DNA of 64,000 bases, taken from positions 372,001 through 436,000 of the forward strand of contig CAWGMT010000004.1 of NCBI GenBank assembly GCA_963823675.1, in the 5' to 3' direction. The notes below the pieces were generated by a model. The model searched no databases. It was not told where the DNA came from and was given only the letters and a program-made list of their open reading frames with translations. Within the stretch, counting starts at the first letter, position 1. Each line of letters starts with the position of its first letter. The position numbers and the translations under genes are program-made. This stretch comes from CAWGMT01 sp963823675. Lineage in GTDB: Bacteria > Planctomycetota > Planctomycetia > Isosphaerales > Isosphaeraceae. This document shows, one piece after another, positions 1 to 8,885 of the stretch.

Positions 1-690
1 GACGACGATGTCGTAGCTCGAGCGCTCTAACTGGTCGAGGATTCGCTCCTGCTTGAGGAAATCGATGGAAACCAGGGCAAGCGGCAGGTGATCGAAGGGG
101 TTGGAGCCGAGCTCCGTCCCTCGGCGAATTTCCTCGAGTTTGGCCCGGTCGACCTCTTCGAGTCGCAGGCCGAACCGCTCCGACATTTCGACCTGCCACT
201 GTTCGAGTAGCGGACCGGCCGGCGAGACGATTAGGAGGCGATGGGCGAGCCGGCGCGCGATAAGTTCGGTGATCACCAGGCCGGCCTGCACGGTCTTGCC
301 TAGCCCGACCCCGTCGGCCAGGAGCAGCCGTGCCCGGCTCATCCGGATCGCGCGCAGCACGGGGACAAGCTGGTAGGGCTCGATCCGGAGTCTGCCGGGC
401 TGGACGGCCAGCAGGGCCGAGGGCCCGAGTGCTTGCTCGAGAAGGAAGGCTTGATGGTAAACAAGCCAGTTATCGATCGGGCCGGCACAATCGGGCCGGA
501 GTTCATGACGAACGAGCTCAACGGGCTCGAATGGGCACAGGATATCGAGTTCCTGGCCGAGGACCGCGTTCTCGGTGCCGCGAAGGCGCAACAGGGTCTG
601 CGGCCCGAGGTTCTGGCTGGTCACAACCTCCCAGCGCAGCCCGCGGGCACTGACGACCGTCCCGGGGAGCAGATTCAGCGTAGATTGCAT
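1..690 (-). CDS. SNF2/DEAD-like helicase, N-terminal part (runs off window)
   Basis: The minus-strand frame is open from an ATG at 690-688 to the window edge (230 codons, no stop), so only the N-terminus is seen. A strong GGAGGGGG Shine-Dalgarno lies just upstream of the ATG. After a ~40-residue N-terminal module (GTVVSARGLRWEVV) there is a helicase core: a Q-motif-like stretch (PYQLVPVLRAI), Walker A as GVGLGKT around residue 128 (LLADGVGLGKTVQAGLV), motif Ia-like LLIVSPAGPLLEQW, and SIDFLKQERIL. This arrangement is that of RapA/HepA and DISARM DrmD-type SNF2 ATPases, which use ATP to translocate on DNA. The usual DE-V in the Walker A approach reads DG-V here. It could be a chromosomal repair helicase or a defence-island component; the C-terminal half outside the window would decide. 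It is transcribed away from the primase-like gene at 1364. Confidence 0.72.
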   Translation of the reverse strand, partial: MQSTLNLLPGTVVSARGLRWEVVTSQNLGPQTLLRLRGTENAVLGQELDILCPFEPVELVRHELRPDCAGPIDNWLVYHQAFLLEQALGPSALLAVQPGRLRIEPYQLVPVLRAIRMSRARLLLADGVGLGKTVQAGLVITELIARRLAHRLLIVSPAGPLLEQWQVEMSERFGLRLEEVDRAKLEEIRRGTELGSNPFDHLPLALVSIDFLKQERILDQLERSSYDIVV

Positions 691-1073
691 TTCCCCCTCC
701 GAGGACGGCCGGCGGCATCACTGCGGTGTGGACTCAACTCCTGAGCTTTCGAGTACTTACGGGGTCGACGAATCGCCACAACTCAGGCATTGGCCGCCAG
801 GGGATAGCGGTCGAGCCCATGCCGACCGAGCGCGGATGGTCCGGGAATACCTCGTCGCATCCCTACAGCCTTTGAATCCGCCGATCCATGCTACCGTACC
901 GCGCCGGTCTCATGCAAAAGAAAACCGGCATCCGAACATTTAACGACGCGGGTATCAGAATGTTTTATGCGTGATCTTGATCAGCACCGAGCGGCCCGGA
1001 GCCTGGCAAACTTCGCCGAGGCTGCGCATCGTACCGGTTTCGCAGGGCTGACCGATTGCGCCTCCCGCGGAAT

Positions 1074-1200
1074 TGGCGGAATGTCACATTCGCTCAACGG
1101 TCCCTGCTGGACTTCGTGCGGCAGTTTCTCACCCCGCAGGTCTTCAAGCAAGCCCGACAGGCCGTCATCAGGCCAGCACCAAGGCTCGCCGGGAATGGCC
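1074..1200 (+). pseudogene. Remnant of IS4-type transposase N-terminus
   Basis: In the frame starting at 1056 a short stretch reads SLLDFVRQFLTPQVFKQARQ. This resembles the N-terminus of IS4-family transposases common in planctomycetes (pattern LxxFVxxFLTPQVWKQ). Similarity appears to stop after about 25 residues and the frame then turns into arginine/proline-rich noise. No catalytic region, terminal repeats or start signal are visible. The rest of 691-1363 shows no other gene; it separates the divergent helicase and primase-like genes. Recognition rests on one short motif, so this is tentative. Confidence 0.35.
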
Positions 1201-1363
1201 GGGCGCAAGCCGCACATGGCCCCAGAACCGCCAAGCCTTCGCACCCTCGACGACGCACAAAAAACCCTACTGAATCAACACTTAACAGCCGCATGACGGC
1301 AGAATGTGCTTAAGTAATCCTACATAGCCTGCCGATACGTTTACTATTACACAAACGAGGGCT

Positions 1364-3747
1364 GTGATGATGATCGCGGATCGCGTCGAGCTGGTATTGC
1401 GTGCGCTGTCGAGGTTGGGTTGCGATCCGCGGCCGGTGGGAGCTGACGCCTGGCAGGCGCCGTGCCCGGCGCACGGAGGGCCTTACCCGGCTCTGCTCGT
1501 CACTCGCGGCGCCGACGGCTCGGTGTCAGTCAAGTGCCGGTACGTCGGTCCGAGGGGTGAGTGTTGCTCGGATACGGAGATCTGGGAGGAGCTCGGGTTG
1601 CAGCCCCCACCATTGAAGCGCGACCTCGCGGCGACCGCGCCGGTTGATCGCGCGCGCGAGCCAGGCGCACAACCATCGGCCGCCGCCCTTGCCCGCCCGG
1701 AAGTGCCAGGCCGGCAAGGGGCAACGCTGCAACAAGAGAGCTCATCCCCGGCAGATCATGGCGCAGCGCCCGCCTCGCCCGGCCCCGCTCCAGCGCCCGT
1801 GCTGGCCGGGGATGTCGCCAGCCGAGCGCCGGAGTTGTGTCTGGGGGAGCCTTGCGGGGCTGGTGGTGCGGAGCTTCGAGCAGAACGGCCCGACGACCGG
1901 CTGCAGATTGCGCTGGCGGATGATCGGCCGCAGATTGCGGCGAGGGATGATCGACCGCAAATTGCGGCGGCGGATGATCGGCCGCAAATTGCGGCGGCGG
2001 ATGATCGGCCGCAAATTGCGGCGGCGGATGATCGGCCGCAAATTGCGGCGGCGGATGATCGGCCGCAAATTGCGGCGGCGGATGATCGCCCGCAAATTGC
2101 GGCGGCGGCGGACGTCGCCGCGGCTGACTCCGGCCAGCGGACAGCCGCCGTCGCGGAGTCGCCGCGACGTTCCGCGCCGGCCCGCGCCGCCGCCCGACGG
2201 TCCCGGCGCAACGACGGGTCGATCGCGGGAATGCTCGGCGGCGTTGCCAGCGAGGTCCGGGTCGTTCGCGGGCTCGATGAGCGCTTCTACGCCCAGGTCC
2301 CGGTCAACGGCCACTATGAGACCCGCCTGCTGCGGTCGTCGTCATTCAAGTATTGGCTGGCCCTGAATTATCGCCGGCGGCACCGGGCGGTGCCCAGCGA
2401 CGGTTGCCTCAACAAGCTGGTTCGCGCATTCGAGGCCGACGCGGCCGCGCTCGGCTCCGCCGAGCGGGTCCCGATTCGGGTTGCCGACGGCACGAGCGCC
2501 GCACGAGCCGCCGCGTGGGTCGAACGGGCCGGCCATCCTGATCCGGCCGATCCGTCGGATCGCGACGCGGGAGCAGTCTATTATCTCGACCTGGGCGATC
2601 CGTCCTGGCGGAGCGTCGAGATTCGGGCGGACGGGTGTCGCTTGATCGAGCGCGCTCCCGTGGTGTTCTGGCGGCCCAGGGGCCTTGGTCCGCTGCCGGA
2701 GCCGCGGTGGGACGGCTCGATCGAAAGGCTCAAGAAATATACCAATGTCGCCCCTGCCGATTTTCCGCTCTTGGTCGGGTGGATGGCGGCCGCCTTGCGG
2801 CCGGCTGGCCCGTATCCGATCTTGATCTTGAGCGGCGAGCAGGGCTCGGCCAAGAGCACCACGGCCCGCGTGGTGCGCCGGCTCATCGATCCCAGCTTTG
2901 CACCTCTGAAAGGCCTGCCCGGCAGCCAGCTCGATTTCATGATTGGGGCCCACAACACCTGGGTCCAGATGTACGACAATGTCAGCTCGATCTCGGAGAC
3001 CCTTTCCAACGCTTTCTGCCGGACCGCCACCGGAGGCAGTTTCTCCACGCGCTCGCTCTACTCCAATGACAGCGAGACGCTGTTCGATCTCGAGCGCCCG
3101 GCAATCGTCAACGGCATCGACGACTTCGTGCACCGCAGTGATCTGATCGACCGCTGCTTGTTCCTTCACCTGCCGCCGATCCCTGACCTGGCACGGCGGC
3201 CGCAGCAGGCATTCTGGTCCGAATTCGACGCCGAGTGCCCCGGTTTGCTGGGCGCGCTTCTGATCGCGGTTGCGGGCGGCCTGAAAATGCTGCCCCAGAT
3301 CGATTTGCCGGCATTGCCGCGCATGGCCGATTTGCGCAGTGGGGAGAGGCCGTCATCCGCGGCCTGGGCGGGCAGCCGGGATCATTCTTGACGCTGTACA
3401 ACGCCAATCGGCGCGCGGCGTCCGAGGCGGCGCTTGACGACTGTCCCGTCGTCCAGGGGCTGCGCTCCGTGGTGGACATCCACTGCTGCAAAGGGCCTTA
3501 CAAGGCGACCGCTTCCGGCCTGCTCGAGACTCTGATCAAGTACGCACCCAAGAACGTCACGAGATCGGCCCAATGGCCCAAGAATCCGCGATCTCTTTCC
3601 TGCATGCTCCGCCGCATCGCACCTCAGCTCCGCATGACCGGCATCATGGTCAGCTTCGACCGAATCGACAACACTCGCACGATCACGGTCTCGCCGAGCG
3701 CAGCCGGCAGCGTGGTCTCGCCGGCCCAACCGAGTCCGTCGCCGTAA
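1364..3747 (+). CDS. Primase-like ATPase with CHC2-type zinc finger; frameshifted near 3330
   Basis: The start is GTG 1364 or, more likely, ATG 1367/1370 behind GAGGG. Residues 20-80 look like the zinc finger of phage/plasmid primases (PCPAHGG, then VKCRY and GECCSD). Residues ~177-248 are a low-complexity repeat linker. From residue ~300 there is an SF3/DUF927-like ATPase: Walker A GEQGSAKST (~residue 490), LDFMIGAHNTWVQMYDN as Walker B region, and IDRCLFLHLPPI as sensor/arginine segment. The frame closes at 3391 after MADLRSGER, but the next frame (from 3235) continues the homology with FAQWGEAVIRGLG and runs to 3747. One missing T in the TTT at about 3328-3331 would restore a single protein of about 794 residues. 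Such proteins usually unwind or prime DNA for mobile elements. The full-length joined product is inferred; sequencing error and true frameshift cannot be separated here. Confidence 0.62.
1892..2107 (+). repeat. Eight tandem 27-bp in-frame repeats (DDRPQIAAA units)
   Basis: Eight contiguous 27-bp units (8 x 27 = 216 bp) each encode nine residues of the form DDRPQIAAA. The first two or three units have diverged; units 3 to 6 are almost identical, which suggests recent slippage or conversion. The array sits between the zinc finger and the ATPase core of the primase-like gene and should form a flexible charged/alanine linker. The same DNA is also open in another plus frame and on the minus strand, which produces spurious ORFs. 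Confidence 0.9.
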
Positions 3748-4268
3748 CAATCCCGCCGCTCCGGGCCGAAAACGCAAACCTGTGCGCAAGACCCTCGAAG
3801 GGGTCGTCGTAAATTTTTGGCTCGTAATACCATGGCGCAAAAACGCAAAAACGCAGGCCGAGGGCGGTCTAAAGCATGCGATCTTCGATGTTCCGGGCCC
3901 GGCAACGACATAGGACCAAAAAACCCGCGGAAAGACCGGGCATGGTTCTAACCCGACGCAAGTGAGGGGCTGTTTGGGTAACGCTCTACACACTCGTCCC
4001 CGGCATGGTCCAAGTGCGCGGCCCTTTGGGTAACGCTCCGCGTACTCGTCCCGCGTCAACCAGCACTGCCGATCCTGAGGGACGATCCTTCGCCTCGGAT
4101 TGACTTTCCCGGCCGATAGCCTATCCTCTCGGCGGAGGCGATCGAATCGTCGCCTTGATTGGGGCCGAATCGCCGTAGGCTGGAGCAATCCTGAACGCTC
4201 GCGCCGGGCCGTCGCGATAAACTGCCCCCAAATCTCGGGCGATCGACCACGGAAGGAACCGCGGTCCC
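3748..4268. other. Intergenic, no convincing gene; short direct repeat
   Basis: No credible ORF. Two diverged copies of a ~29-bp sequence containing TTTGGGTAACGCTC begin at 3973 and 4025 (52 bp apart) and both end in ACTCGTCCC. The stretch precedes the acyltransferase gene; a GGAAGGAACCG stretch at about 4250-4260 may be its Shine-Dalgarno. Confidence 0.6.
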
Positions 4269-4934
4269 ATGAAGATCCAGCATCCCCTCTTGGTCCGGGC
4301 AATCGGAATATCGGGCGCGGCGCTGGTCCGCCAGCTCGGCCGCACGCTCAAGTACCATTTCCGTTACCAGGACCCCAAGGTCGATCCCGAGTTTGCCCGT
4401 AGCACTGGTCAGCGTTACATTTACGCCTTTTTCCACGAGGTGATGCTGTTTCCGGCGTATTACTGGGCTTGGCCCGAGATGCACATCCTGATCAGCGATC
4501 ATCGCGACGGCGAATTGATCACTCAGGTCATCCAGAGGCTGGGATTCACCGTGATTCGCGGTTCCACGACGCGGGGAGGCACGCGTGCCCTGCGCCAGAT
4601 GACGCTCCGGATCGATCGGGGAAACCTTTGTGTAACGCCCGATGGCCCTCACGGGCCCAGGCGGACCGTTCACCAGGGAGTTGCTTATCTCGCCAGCCGC
4701 ACGGGGCTGCCGGTCGTGGGGGCTGGAATGGCCTTCAAGAAGCCCTGGCGAGCCCAGAGCTGGGACCGGTTTTGTGTGCCGCGGCCGTTCACGCCGGCTG
4801 CCTGCGTCGTGCCCGAGGCCGTCGTCGTTCCCTCCGATGCCGGCCGAGACACGATCGAAGACTGCCGCCGGGAAGTCGAGCGGCGAATGCAGGCCGCCAT
4901 GCTCGAAGCCGAGGCGTGGGTGGAGGAGCTCTGA
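4269..4934 (+). CDS. DUF374 lysophospholipid acyltransferase family protein
   Basis: A 221-residue protein with the DUF374 pattern, a plsC-like acyltransferase fold. FFHEVMLFPAYYW (~residues 53-65) holds the catalytic-type histidine in a degenerate HX4D-like box. It is followed by ISDHRDGELI (~75-84), RGSTTRGGTRALR (~97-109) and the substrate-binding TPDGPHGPRR (~122-131). Proteins of this family transfer acyl chains to lipid A-type or glycerol acceptors at the inner face of the membrane. It has no signal peptide and only a weakly hydrophobic N-terminus. The start ATG at 4269 is preceded by GGAAGGAACCG. Length fits the family (about 210-230). The acceptor substrate cannot be told from sequence. 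It is followed by a separate gene at 5140 with 205 bp between, so an operon is not certain. Confidence 0.85.
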   Translation: MKIQHPLLVRAIGISGAALVRQLGRTLKYHFRYQDPKVDPEFARSTGQRYIYAFFHEVMLFPAYYWAWPEMHILISDHRDGELITQVIQRLGFTVIRGSTTRGGTRALRQMTLRIDRGNLCVTPDGPHGPRRTVHQGVAYLASRTGLPVVGAGMAFKKPWRAQSWDRFCVPRPFTPAACVVPEAVVVPSDAGRDTIEDCRREVERRMQAAMLEAEAWVEEL

Positions 4935-5139
4935 GGAAACGGACCTGCAACGAGCGCCAGGCAGGCTTGCCCCACTTAGCTGTTTGTTCTAGGATGTTTT
5001 CGACGATTCTGCGGATTTTCTCTGGTCGGCCGGACGATGGTGCTCACGAATGATTGCGAGCCGTCCGCGTCTCGGTCACCGCGGCCGGCAGGGTCGATCG
5101 ACGCCGGATTGATTGTCATCGGGAGGAGTCGAGTTCGGA

Positions 5140-6369
5140 ATGAGCTTCAGCCAGGATCAACGAATTTCCGGCAGGAAGGCGAGCGTCAGCTTGATCCTTC
5201 CCATGGCGCCAGGTCAGACGATTTCGGTGCAGCAAGTCGTCGATTACCGGCAAGCACTCAGCCTCGAGTCTGCCGGTGACGAGTGCGGCGTGGAGGTTGT
5301 GATCGCGACCGGGACCGTCAACGGAGACGGTTCGCAGAATGGAAAGTCGAACGACAAGCTCCCTGAATCGAAACTGCGGGCAATCGCGACCCACGTGCAC
5401 GCGAACGGCCGGGGCTGGGCCAGCCTGGCGCGTGCCGGAGTGGATGCGGCGCGCGGCGAGCATCTGATCGTGATGGATGGCCGCCGAAGCTATTCGCCCG
5501 ACTCGCTGGCTCGGGTCGCCGCTCCCTTGCAGGAGGGTCACTGGGACCTCGCCGTCGGCGTTCCTCGGCTTGACGACTCGGGCTTGCTCGGGTGGTTGCA
5601 GCGGCGATTCGGCCTGGGCTTGATCAGCCGGCTGCTGCTGGGGACCTCGGATATCTTCTCGGGGCTGTTTGCGGTACGACGTTCGGTCTGGGACCATGCC
5701 TCGATTCATTCTCGAGGCGGCGATCCGAGCTTGATCCTCGATTTGCTCTCCCGGAATCGGGTTCGTTGCGTTGACGTACCGGTGCACGGCGGCAGGGGGT
5801 TGAGGCCGCGCGGGCTCGGGTTCGGAGACCTCCGCCCGCTAAAACGCTTGCTCGACCTGCGTTTCGGCAACTACTCCCGTCTCGTCCAGTTCTGCATCGT
5901 CGGCGCATCGGGAATGGTCGTCGACTTGAGCTTCTATGCTCTCTTCCAGTGGCTCTTTGCATTTACCACGCTTTACGACCTCGAATCGGGCGTACTGGGG
6001 GTTTCCCGGCACCTGGCGGTCGCGGGCGCTCTTTCGATTGCCATCGCACTGGTATGGAATTTCACGCTCAATCGCCGGCTGACTTTCAACGACGCGCGGA
6101 AAAGCGGGCTGGCACGGCAGTTTCTCACCTACGTCCTGAGCAACGCACTGGCGATCCTTTGCAGTCTTACGGTCAGGCTCTATCTGCCCGGTCACGTCGG
6201 ATTTTTCGAGCGGCACAGGCTGGCGGCCGCGGTCGTGGGCATTGTCGCGGCGACCGGAATCAGTTTCTCGATGTCGCGCTGGCTGGTCTTTTCCAGGAAG
6301 CCCGACCCGAGAATCGGGCCCCGAAGTCCTCATGAAAGGCCGATCGTACAGCCGTCAACCGCTCCCTGA
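5140..6369 (+). CDS. Glycosyltransferase-like domain fused to GtrA-family membrane domain
   Basis: I chose ATG 5140 (MSFSQDQRISG) because GGGAGGAG lies 11 bases upstream; the frame is open from TTG 5113. Residues ~15-220 resemble a GT2/dolichyl-phosphate-mannose synthase fold: SLILPMAPGQ..., a glycine-rich region with HLIVMDGRRSYSPDSL in place of the usual DDGSxD, and LLGTSDIFSGLFAVRRSVWD, the FRR-type motif. Residues ~245-395 are a GtrA domain with four hydrophobic segments (QFCIVGASGMVVDLSFYALF, ALSIAIALVWNFTLNRRLTF, and others). GtrA proteins are thought to flip or present lipid-linked sugars. A fusion of both parts is common in planctomycetes. The GT active site looks degenerate, so catalysis is uncertain. 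The end converges on the minus-strand gene at 6355 with a 15-bp overlap. Confidence 0.8.
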   Translation: MSFSQDQRISGRKASVSLILPMAPGQTISVQQVVDYRQALSLESAGDECGVEVVIATGTVNGDGSQNGKSNDKLPESKLRAIATHVHANGRGWASLARAGVDAARGEHLIVMDGRRSYSPDSLARVAAPLQEGHWDLAVGVPRLDDSGLLGWLQRRFGLGLISRLLLGTSDIFSGLFAVRRSVWDHASIHSRGGDPSLILDLLSRNRVRCVDVPVHGGRGLRPRGLGFGDLRPLKRLLDLRFGNYSRLVQFCIVGASGMVVDLSFYALFQWLFAFTTLYDLESGVLGVSRHLAVAGALSIAIALVWNFTLNRRLTFNDARKSGLARQFLTYVLSNALAILCSLTVRLYLPGHVGFFERHRLAAAVVGIVAATGISFSMSRWLVFSRKPDPRIGPRSPHERPIVQPSTAP

Positions 6370-7542
6370 CCACGACGCCCCGGGCTGCGCCGAAACTCGA
6401 ACCGAAGTTGGTCCAGGCGAAGCGCGGAACAGGGAAGCCGAAGCGGCGATGACGGCGATGGCGGGCGCGAGTGGGGCGCGCATGCGCATGTCCGTCCAGT
6501 AGAAGGCGTGGACGACTGTGAAACCGGCAACGAAGAGCGGGGCCACGATTCGCGGCCAGCTCCAGAGGTCGTGTCGCAAGAGGCCCAGGGCCAGCGCAAT
6601 CCAGAGGGGCAAGGTCCACGCCAGGCTTGCCCAGCGCATGCCGCGGGAATAAACCGAGCCCGACGGGAACAGGCCCCAGAAATGTTTCAGCCGATGCACC
6701 ACGGCATGCGCGAATTCGCCGGGACGATTGCGCACCAGCCGAAAAACCGACTCCCGCAGGTAGAGATCGGCCTGGGGCTCGGACATACCGGCCGTTGCCC
6801 GGTTGACCGAATCCCACCACTGGAATTGGTCGCCGCCGGTCCAGACCCGGCCGGGAGGCCCAGCAAGCACCTCGTGGTAATACGTCGGATTGTTGGCGAG
6901 GGCCAGCGTGTACCCGCCGTGGGTCGTGCCGCAAATCGGCTCGCCGAAGACGCAAGCGTTGCGGATGGTCCAGGGAAGCAGGCAGACCACGAGCATGGCG
7001 GCGATCAGTCCACCGCGCGCCAGGCGTTCTCTCCAGGCACCCGGCGGGACCAGAAGCGCGGCTGCGATCACCAGGCCGGCCGCGGCCAATCCGCTGGGAC
7101 GGCAAAGCGCCAGCAGGCCCAATCCGAGGCCGCCAAGCACCGCTCCCCACCGGCCGCGGCGAGTCGTGCCGGCCAGGGTCAGGGCTACCAGAAACGCCGA
7201 AGGGGTCTCGGTCATGATCGACCGGCTTTGCCAGACCAGTACGGGATCGGCCGCCACGATCAGGGCAGCCAAGGCCTGGCGGCCGGCCGGCATTCCCGAA
7301 CCTTTCGCCGCCGCCGCTGTCAGCCATACGGTCGCGGCTCCCAGCGCGAGGTGCAGAAGAGCCACTCCCAGCCACGAGTGGTCGCCGAGAATTGGGGTCA
7401 AGGGTGCCAGGAGAATCGGATATAGTGGCGGGCGATAGGCTGTCGGCCGCCCGCGGAGCGCAAATCCCTCGCCCGAAGCCAGCGATCGAGCCAGTGGGAG
7501 ATAATTGTCGGGATCGTCAAACGTGCCGTGTCCCCGCAGCAT
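6355..7542 (-). CDS. GT39/ArnT-like polytopic membrane glycosyltransferase
   Basis: An integral membrane protein of at least 395 residues with about nine hydrophobic segments. The N-terminal signature FDDPDNYLPLARSLASGEGF carries the acidic pair typical of GT-C enzymes of the ArnT/PMT (GT39) type. It is followed by YRPPLYPILLAPL and, further on, PWTIRNACVFGEPICGTTHGGY, a conserved stretch of planctomycete members. Such enzymes move sugars from polyprenyl-phosphate donors to lipids or proteins on the outer face. The ATG at 7542 is probably not the true start. The same frame upstream still encodes a hydrophobic helix (IALAIILRAGV) but has no start codon before stops near 7615. The neighbouring frame has an ATG (MRLQPLTKPLW), so an N-terminal frame change around 7560-7590 is likely. 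It converges with the GtrA gene. Confidence 0.75.
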   Translation of the reverse strand: MLRGHGTFDDPDNYLPLARSLASGEGFALRGRPTAYRPPLYPILLAPLTPILGDHSWLGVALLHLALGAATVWLTAAAAKGSGMPAGRQALAALIVAADPVLVWQSRSIMTETPSAFLVALTLAGTTRRGRWGAVLGGLGLGLLALCRPSGLAAAGLVIAAALLVPPGAWRERLARGGLIAAMLVVCLLPWTIRNACVFGEPICGTTHGGYTLALANNPTYYHEVLAGPPGRVWTGGDQFQWWDSVNRATAGMSEPQADLYLRESVFRLVRNRPGEFAHAVVHRLKHFWGLFPSGSVYSRGMRWASLAWTLPLWIALALGLLRHDLWSWPRIVAPLFVAGFTVVHAFYWTDMRMRAPLAPAIAVIAASASLFRASPGPTSVRVSAQPGASWSGSG

Positions 7543-7679
7543 GACCCCGGCGCGCAGGATGATCGCCAGCGCAATCGAGGGCCCAAAGAGGTTTTGTAAG
7601 CGGCTGAAGTCTCATCACGCCTGAGTCTATCATTCCAGGATACGATCGATCCCTCCCTTGAGCACCACAGAGTAATTCC

Positions 7680-8885
7680 ATGGAACACCGCCCGACGATA
7701 ATCAGCCTGACGACGATGCACGAATCGGGGCTGCGCATTCTACGCCAGGCCGCGGAGCTCCGGATGGCCAGCAGTCTCGAACCGGCGACCTTGCAGCGCG
7801 AGGTCAAGGGTGCCGAAGCGCTCATCATTCGCACCGGCGGTGTCGTCGATGCGGCCCTGCTCGACTGCGGCACGGACCTCAGGGTCGTCGGCCGGCACGG
7901 CGTCGGCTACGACCAGATCGACATCGAAGCGGCGACGGCACGCGGAATCCAGGTCGTTTACACGCCGGGCGCCAATACCCAGAGCGTCAGCGAGCATGTA
8001 TTTGCATTCCTGATCGGGCTGTCGAAGCATCTTCCCAGGATGATGAACGAACTGGCCGCGGGCAACTATCACACGCGCACCAGCATGACGGGAAGGGAAA
8101 TCTGCGGGAAAACCCTGGGAATCATCGGGTTCGGCCGGATCGGCCGGCGCGTGGGCGAGATCGCTCATCTTGGGTTTGGCATGAAGGTGCTTTATCACGA
8201 TATCGTGCCGGCGCCCGAGGAGGTCGAGCTGCGTTGTAACGCCCAGCGCGTCGCGATGCGGCGGCTTCTGGAAGAGTCGGAATACGTGACCTTGCACGTG
8301 CCGCTCGACTCGAGCACGCGGGGGCTGATCAACCGGGATACGCTGGGGCTCGTGCGCTCCGACGCGATCTTGATCAACACCTGCCGGGGACCGGTCGTCG
8401 ACGAAGCCGCCGTGGCCCAAGCGCTCGATGCCGGCCGTCTCTGGGGATACGGCGGCGATGTTTTCACGGTCGAGCCGCCTCCCGAGGGCCATCCGCTGAT
8501 CGGCCGCTCCGACGTGATGCTCACGCCCCATAGCGCCGCCCAGACCGAGGAGGGCCTGCGGAACATGGCGACCATGATCGCCGAGGAAGTGATCGGCGTC
8601 CTGCGGGGCGACCCGCCGATCAATCCGGTCAACGACCCGTTCCAGGTCGAGCACGTGCGCCAGAGCGCGGGCTCGCGGCGCTTTACAAGGGGAGCCGATG
8701 ATGGCCCGCGGGCGATGCCGCTTCTTAATTGCCCGCCGACTTCTCGATCGTCGCCACGCTGGGCGCTCGGGATTCCGGCATGCGAACGGACCCGCTCGTT
8801 TTCATGGAGCTCGGAAGTTTCTCCAGGGCCCTGGTCAGGAATTCGACGAACGCCGGGGCTTCGTTGTAACCGCCGATCCGGTTGA
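7680..8885 (+). CDS. D-isomer-specific 2-hydroxyacid dehydrogenase (phosphoglycerate dehydrogenase-like)
   Basis: NAD-dependent 2-hydroxyacid dehydrogenase. Residues ~40-100 are the catalytic domain start (LIIRTGGVVDAALLD, VVGRHGVGYDQID). The dinucleotide-binding motif is GIIGFGRIGRRVGE (~residues 146-159). The catalytic Arg is in INTCRGPVVDE (~residues 236-246), the Glu in the GGDVFTVEPPPEGH region and the His in LTPHSAAQTEEG. Homologous sequence ends near residue 322 (RGDPPINPVND, about base 8640). The remaining ~80 residues are translation across the end of the convergent dsbD gene and look unlike protein. A one-base shift would end the gene at the TAA at 8726-8728, next to the dsbD stop. 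The enzyme may feed serine biosynthesis or reduce other 2-ketoacids; there is no ACT domain, so it is not a classical regulated SerA. Confidence 0.82.
   Translation: MEHRPTIISLTTMHESGLRILRQAAELRMASSLEPATLQREVKGAEALIIRTGGVVDAALLDCGTDLRVVGRHGVGYDQIDIEAATARGIQVVYTPGANTQSVSEHVFAFLIGLSKHLPRMMNELAAGNYHTRTSMTGREICGKTLGIIGFGRIGRRVGEIAHLGFGMKVLYHDIVPAPEEVELRCNAQRVAMRRLLEESEYVTLHVPLDSSTRGLINRDTLGLVRSDAILINTCRGPVVDEAAVAQALDAGRLWGYGGDVFTVEPPPEGHPLIGRSDVMLTPHSAAQTEEGLRNMATMIAEEVIGVLRGDPPINPVNDPFQVEHVRQSAGSRRFTRGADDGPRAMPLLNCPPTSRSSPRWALGIPACERTRSFSWSSEVSPGPWSGIRRTPGLRCNRRSG

Noticed and set aside
1742..2314. Antisense ORF with NLRPIIRRR repeats
   Set aside because: Minus-strand reading of the 27-bp repeat of the primase-like gene; no independent evidence.
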